Made by a program: the position numbers and the translations under genes
The notes under the pieces: generated by a model
Databases searched by the model: none
What the model was told of the DNA's origin: nothing
The model's input: only the letters and a program-made list of their open reading frames with translations
Origin: Caulobacteraceae bacterium
Lineage (GTDB): Bacteria; Pseudomonadota; Alphaproteobacteria; Caulobacterales; Caulobacteraceae
Direction of reading: 5' to 3'
Length of the DNA: 55,447 nt
Assembly: GCA_031291645.1 (NCBI GenBank)
Contig: JARLIQ010000024.1
Location: forward strand, 1-55,447
Shown here: piece after piece, positions 51,267 to 55,447 of the stretch
Layout of the letters: each line of letters starts with the position of its first letter
Position numbering within the stretch: the first letter of the stretch is position 1

Positions 51267-52745
51267 TCAGAGGGGAACGGCGACGCCGGAGGCTTCCTCG
51301 GCCGTCTCGGCGGCGGCCGCGGCCTCGGCCAGCCGTGCGAGGTTGGCCTGGTGCGTCGCCCGGTCGATCCGGTAGGCGGCGAGGAAGCAGAGGGCGACGG
51401 CGTAGAGGCCGGCGTAGGACGGCAGGTAGACCATCGCCAGGTGGGTGAGCACGCTCTGCGGCACGTGGCCCGGCTGGGCCTTCGCCGGGAAGCCCACCAC
51501 CGCCAGGATCAGGCCGGATAGCAGCAGCCCCGTGCCGGACACCGCCTTCTGCACGAAGCTGGCGGCCGAGAAGAACAGCCCCTCCGACCGGCGGCCGGTC
51601 TTCAGCTCGCTGTCCTCCACCACGTCGGCGATCATCGAGGAGATCAGGATCGAGGCGGAGATGCCGAGCGAGGAGGTCACCACCCCGAAGGCCAGCAGGC
51701 TGGGCAGGAGGCCGGCGGTGTGGTTGGCCGGGAAGAGGCCCAGCAGCCTGAGGCAGAGCGGGGACACGCCGCTGAGGATCGAAAGGCTGAGCGCGCCCAG
51801 GGCCGTCGCCTTCTTGCCGAACCGGCGCGACAGGAACGGCGCCAGCATCATCGCCACCACCGCCCCGCCGAAGCCCTGAGCGATCAGGATCAAGAGCTGG
51901 GCCGAGGTCAGCTCCCAGAAGAAGGTGCCGAGGTAGAGGGCCAGGGCGAAGCTCAGCCCCTGCCCCATCGCCGTGAACAGGCCGACGGCGACCATCATCA
52001 GGAAGGAGCGGTGCGACAGGGTCGAGGCCATCTCGCGGGCGAGCGCGCCCAGCGAGCGCGGCGTCGTCTGGGGCGGCTTGCGCAGATAGGGGATGCGCCG
52101 GTGGGTGCCGGCCGCCGAGATCAGGATCGCCAGCAGCATGACCACGGCCGAGACCGTCCCGTAGTGGGCGTAGCCGACCGGATTGAGCTGGCCGACCGGA
52201 TAGCGGGCGGTGGGCCGCAGGAAGACGGCGTAGGCCAGGAAGGTCATGCCGAGCCCGCCGCCCCAGCCGAACATGTAGCGGTAGCCGAGGATCGAGGTGC
52301 GCTCGTCGTAGTCGTCGGTCAGCTCGGCCGAGAGGGCTGAGCTCGGGATCTCGTAGAAGGTGATGAAGGTGCGCACGATCACCGCGATCACCACCAGGTA
52401 GGCGAACAGCGCCGGCGGGGACCAGTGCGGCGGGTTCCAGAGCGCGAGGTAAGAGATCGCGACCGGCAGGGCGGCGGCGTACATGAACGGGTGGCGCCGT
52501 CCCCAGCGCGAGCGCCAGTGGTCGGAGACCTGGCCCACGATCGGGTCCATCACCGCGTCGACGATCAGCGCCAGGAACACCGCCTCGCCGACCCAGCTGG
52601 CCGGCAGACCCACCAGCTGGTTGTAGAACAGCAGGACGAAGGTCTGGAACCCGTTGTCCTTGATGCCGTAGGCGACCGAGCCGAAGCCGTAGAACAGCTT
52701 GATCCCCCGGCTGACCGGAGGCGCCGAGGCCGCGGCGTTGGCCAT
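51267..52745 (-). CDS. GPH-family MFS sugar symporter, second copy
   Basis: This 492-residue transporter shares motifs with its neighbour (ALIVDAVMDPIVGQVSDHW; RSRWGRRHPFMYAAA), so the two arose by tandem duplication but have clearly diverged. The ATG at 52743-52745 has GGAGGAAGAG upstream; an earlier start at 52853 would add a basic, non-hydrophobic stretch and is rejected. It is the first gene of an operon of two symporters and an aldo/keto reductase. Two related pumps may serve different but related solutes, or form a pair. Confidence 0.9.
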   Translation of the reverse strand: MANAAASAPPVSRGIKLFYGFGSVAYGIKDNGFQTFVLLFYNQLVGLPASWVGEAVFLALIVDAVMDPIVGQVSDHWRSRWGRRHPFMYAAALPVAISYLALWNPPHWSPPALFAYLVVIAVIVRTFITFYEIPSSALSAELTDDYDERTSILGYRYMFGWGGGLGMTFLAYAVFLRPTARYPVGQLNPVGYAHYGTVSAVVMLLAILISAAGTHRRIPYLRKPPQTTPRSLGALAREMASTLSHRSFLMMVAVGLFTAMGQGLSFALALYLGTFFWELTSAQLLILIAQGFGGAVVAMMLAPFLSRRFGKKATALGALSLSILSGVSPLCLRLLGLFPANHTAGLLPSLLAFGVVTSSLGISASILISSMIADVVEDSELKTGRRSEGLFFSAASFVQKAVSGTGLLLSGLILAVVGFPAKAQPGHVPQSVLTHLAMVYLPSYAGLYAVALCFLAAYRIDRATHQANLARLAEAAAAAETAEEASGVAVPL

Positions 52746-52908
52746 GTGCTCTTCCTCCCGAGCGGCCGGCGCCCTACGCGCCCCCAAGACAGCGCCCCGC
52801 TCTGGCGGCGGGGTTCGGCTGCGATCTTGTCTTGAATTGCGCGGCCGGCGCAACCGGGGCTGGGCGTTTTTCGAAAGTCCGGTTTGCCGGCCGCCCTCCC
52901 CGCCCCGC

Positions 52909-53931
52909 CTAGACCGAACCGGTGGCGATCAGGCTGCGGGCGCAATCGAGGATGGTCTCCTCCATCGGCCGCGGCGTCCAGCCGAGCAGGCTCCGGGCCT
53001 TGGCCGAGGTGAAGTCGTGCCTGTGGCCGAGACTGGGGGTCACCGACGCCAACTCCCGGTCGAACAGGCCGGCGAGCCTGAGGACGAAGTCGGGGACCTT
53101 GCCCGTGGGGACCTTGGCGGCGTCCGGGCCCAGGCGCTCGCGCAGCAGGGCCGCGAGGTCGGCCATCCAGGCGAAGGCGCCGGCGGCGATGAGGCGCTGG
53201 CCGGCCGCCTCGGGGGCGGTCATGGCGCGGATGTGCAGGTCGGCGACGTCGCGCACGTCGACCACGTTGAAGCCCAGCCGCGGCAGGCCCGGCACCCGGC
53301 CCGACAGCAGCCGCTCGACCACCTGGACCGAGCCCGAGAAGTCCTGGCTGAGCACCGGGCCCAGCACCAGGGCCGGGTTGACCGTGGCCAGGGTGGTGGT
53401 CCCGCCCGAGGCGGCGATCAAGTCCCAGGCGGCGCGCTCGGCGAGGGTCTTGGACTGGGCGTAGGCGCTGACGCGCGGGCCGTCGGGATCGGTCCAGACG
53501 GTCTCGTCGCAGACGCTGTCGGGGCCGCCCACGGCCTTGCTGGTCGCCGCCACCGAGGAGGTCAGGACCACGCGCCTGACGCCGGCCTTGATCGCCGCGC
53601 CCACCGCCCGGCGGGCGCCGTCGCGCGCGGGGCCGATCAGGACGTTGGGGTCCTTGGGCTCGGCCACGCCGAGCGGCGAGGCCACGTGCAGGACGTAGTC
53701 GCAGCCGGCGACCGCCTCGTCCCAGCCGGCGTCGGCCGTCAGGTCCGCCTGGTGGAAGCTCAGCCGGCCGAGGTCGGCCACCTGGCCCAGCGCCGCCCTC
53801 ACCTCGGCCTCGCGGGCCAGGTTGCGCACCGTCGTGCGCACGACATGACCCTGTTGCAGAAGCCCGATAACGCACCAACCGCCGATGTAACCGGACCCGC
53901 CGGTCACCAGCACCGTCGCCTGTTCGCTCAT
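52909..53931 (-). CDS. NAD-dependent epimerase/dehydratase-like SDR (dihydroflavonol reductase-like)
   Basis: This 340-residue extended SDR has the cofactor motif VTGGSGYIGG, LHVASPLG and the active-site YAQSK with a Ser (SSVAATSKAV region) upstream, as in dihydroflavonol-4-reductase-like enzymes. Reductions of aldehydes or ketones on sugar or phenolic compounds are typical. The ATG at 53929-53931 is used. It lies upstream of, and on the same strand as, the GPH symporter operon, 163 bp away, so it may be co-regulated with it. Confidence 0.9.
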   Translation of the reverse strand: MSEQATVLVTGGSGYIGGWCVIGLLQQGHVVRTTVRNLAREAEVRAALGQVADLGRLSFHQADLTADAGWDEAVAGCDYVLHVASPLGVAEPKDPNVLIGPARDGARRAVGAAIKAGVRRVVLTSSVAATSKAVGGPDSVCDETVWTDPDGPRVSAYAQSKTLAERAAWDLIAASGGTTTLATVNPALVLGPVLSQDFSGSVQVVERLLSGRVPGLPRLGFNVVDVRDVADLHIRAMTAPEAAGQRLIAAGAFAWMADLAALLRERLGPDAAKVPTGKVPDFVLRLAGLFDRELASVTPSLGHRHDFTSAKARSLLGWTPRPMEETILDCARSLIATGSV

Positions 53932-54119
53932 CCCGCCCCCCAAGTGATGTTGACAACGCTAAGATAGGTAGGCTTGACGGTGGCGGAAGGGGCTCGCGCC
54001 AGCCGCCGTCGGGGACCATTGACGGGAGGCGTCCGGCTGGGGCCTATAACAACCGTTTGAATTTCAGGGCGCCGATTGAAGCAGCCCTTGTCGGAAAAGG
54101 CTTTCGAGGAAACATCCAT

Positions 54120-55447
<1,328 letters not shown>

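Overview
The window is high-GC bacterial chromosome, densely coded on both strands. It suggests an aerobic alphaproteobacterium of the Caulobacterales, Phenylobacterium- or Caulobacter-like. That placement is an inference from the MucR/Ros-type regulator, a DUF3126 gene beside cysE, the intergenic CCTCCCCC-TCGAT-GGGGGAGG hairpins, frequent GTG/TTG starts and the catabolic gene set. There are 46 protein genes I consider real (two cut by the window edges), one gene remnant, two low-confidence small ORFs, and several palindromes and hairpins. I see no rRNA, tRNA, CRISPR, prophage, insertion sequence or replication origin.

Layout. 1-3.0 kb (minus): AraC regulator (cut by the edge), DODA-type extradiol dioxygenase and Rieske oxygenase, which look like an aromatic-catabolic unit. 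3.3-7.8 kb: a CadC-like winged-helix/beta-propeller regulator divergent from a TetR regulator, then a thiolase. 8.0-11.1 kb: DHA2 efflux pump, hotdog thioesterase, TetR with a palindromic site, limonene-epoxide-hydrolase-like protein. 11-16.2 kb (minus): hybrid histidine kinase, aldo/keto reductase, GMC oxidoreductase, MucR. 17-18.3 kb: RhlE helicase. 18.5-26.0 kb (minus): a five-gene operon of response regulator, histidine kinase, TolC-like channel, membrane-fusion lipoprotein and RND pump, divergent from a secreted YncE-like propeller. 27.3-31.1 kb (minus): ParDE toxin-antitoxin, second GMC oxidoreductase, enoyl-CoA hydratase-family protein, gamma-carbonic anhydrase. 31.1-34 kb: a structured leader ending in an intrinsic terminator just upstream of phoH, then DUF3126, cysE and a Nudix hydrolase. 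34.1-38.8 kb: nitroreductase, M1 aminopeptidase, queF, SDR. 38.9-41.6 kb: porin, a stretch carrying an acyl-CoA ligase remnant, FMN reductase. 41.6-44.3 kb: divergent aldehyde and alcohol dehydrogenases with a perfect FNR/FixK-type box between them. 44.4-48.7 kb (minus): LLM flavin oxidoreductase, tandem-TetR regulator, MATE exporter. 48.7-53.9 kb (minus): aldo/keto reductase, two GPH-type sugar symporters, dihydroflavonol-reductase-like SDR. 54.1 kb to the end: FadJ-type beta-oxidation enzyme (cut by the edge).

How the genes work together. Most of the window serves uptake, oxidation and beta-oxidation of organic compounds (Rieske/extradiol, GMC, LLM, thiolase, crotonase, FadJ, ADH/ALDH), with efflux systems (DHA2, RND, MATE) placed beside their own regulators. 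The features most worth a second look are the phoH leader, the FNR/FixK box, the tandem-TetR protein with a perfect palindrome upstream, the MucR paralogue that lacks standard zinc ligands and carries a Lys/Ala/Pro tail, and the acyl-CoA ligase remnant still overlapping the next gene's start codon.
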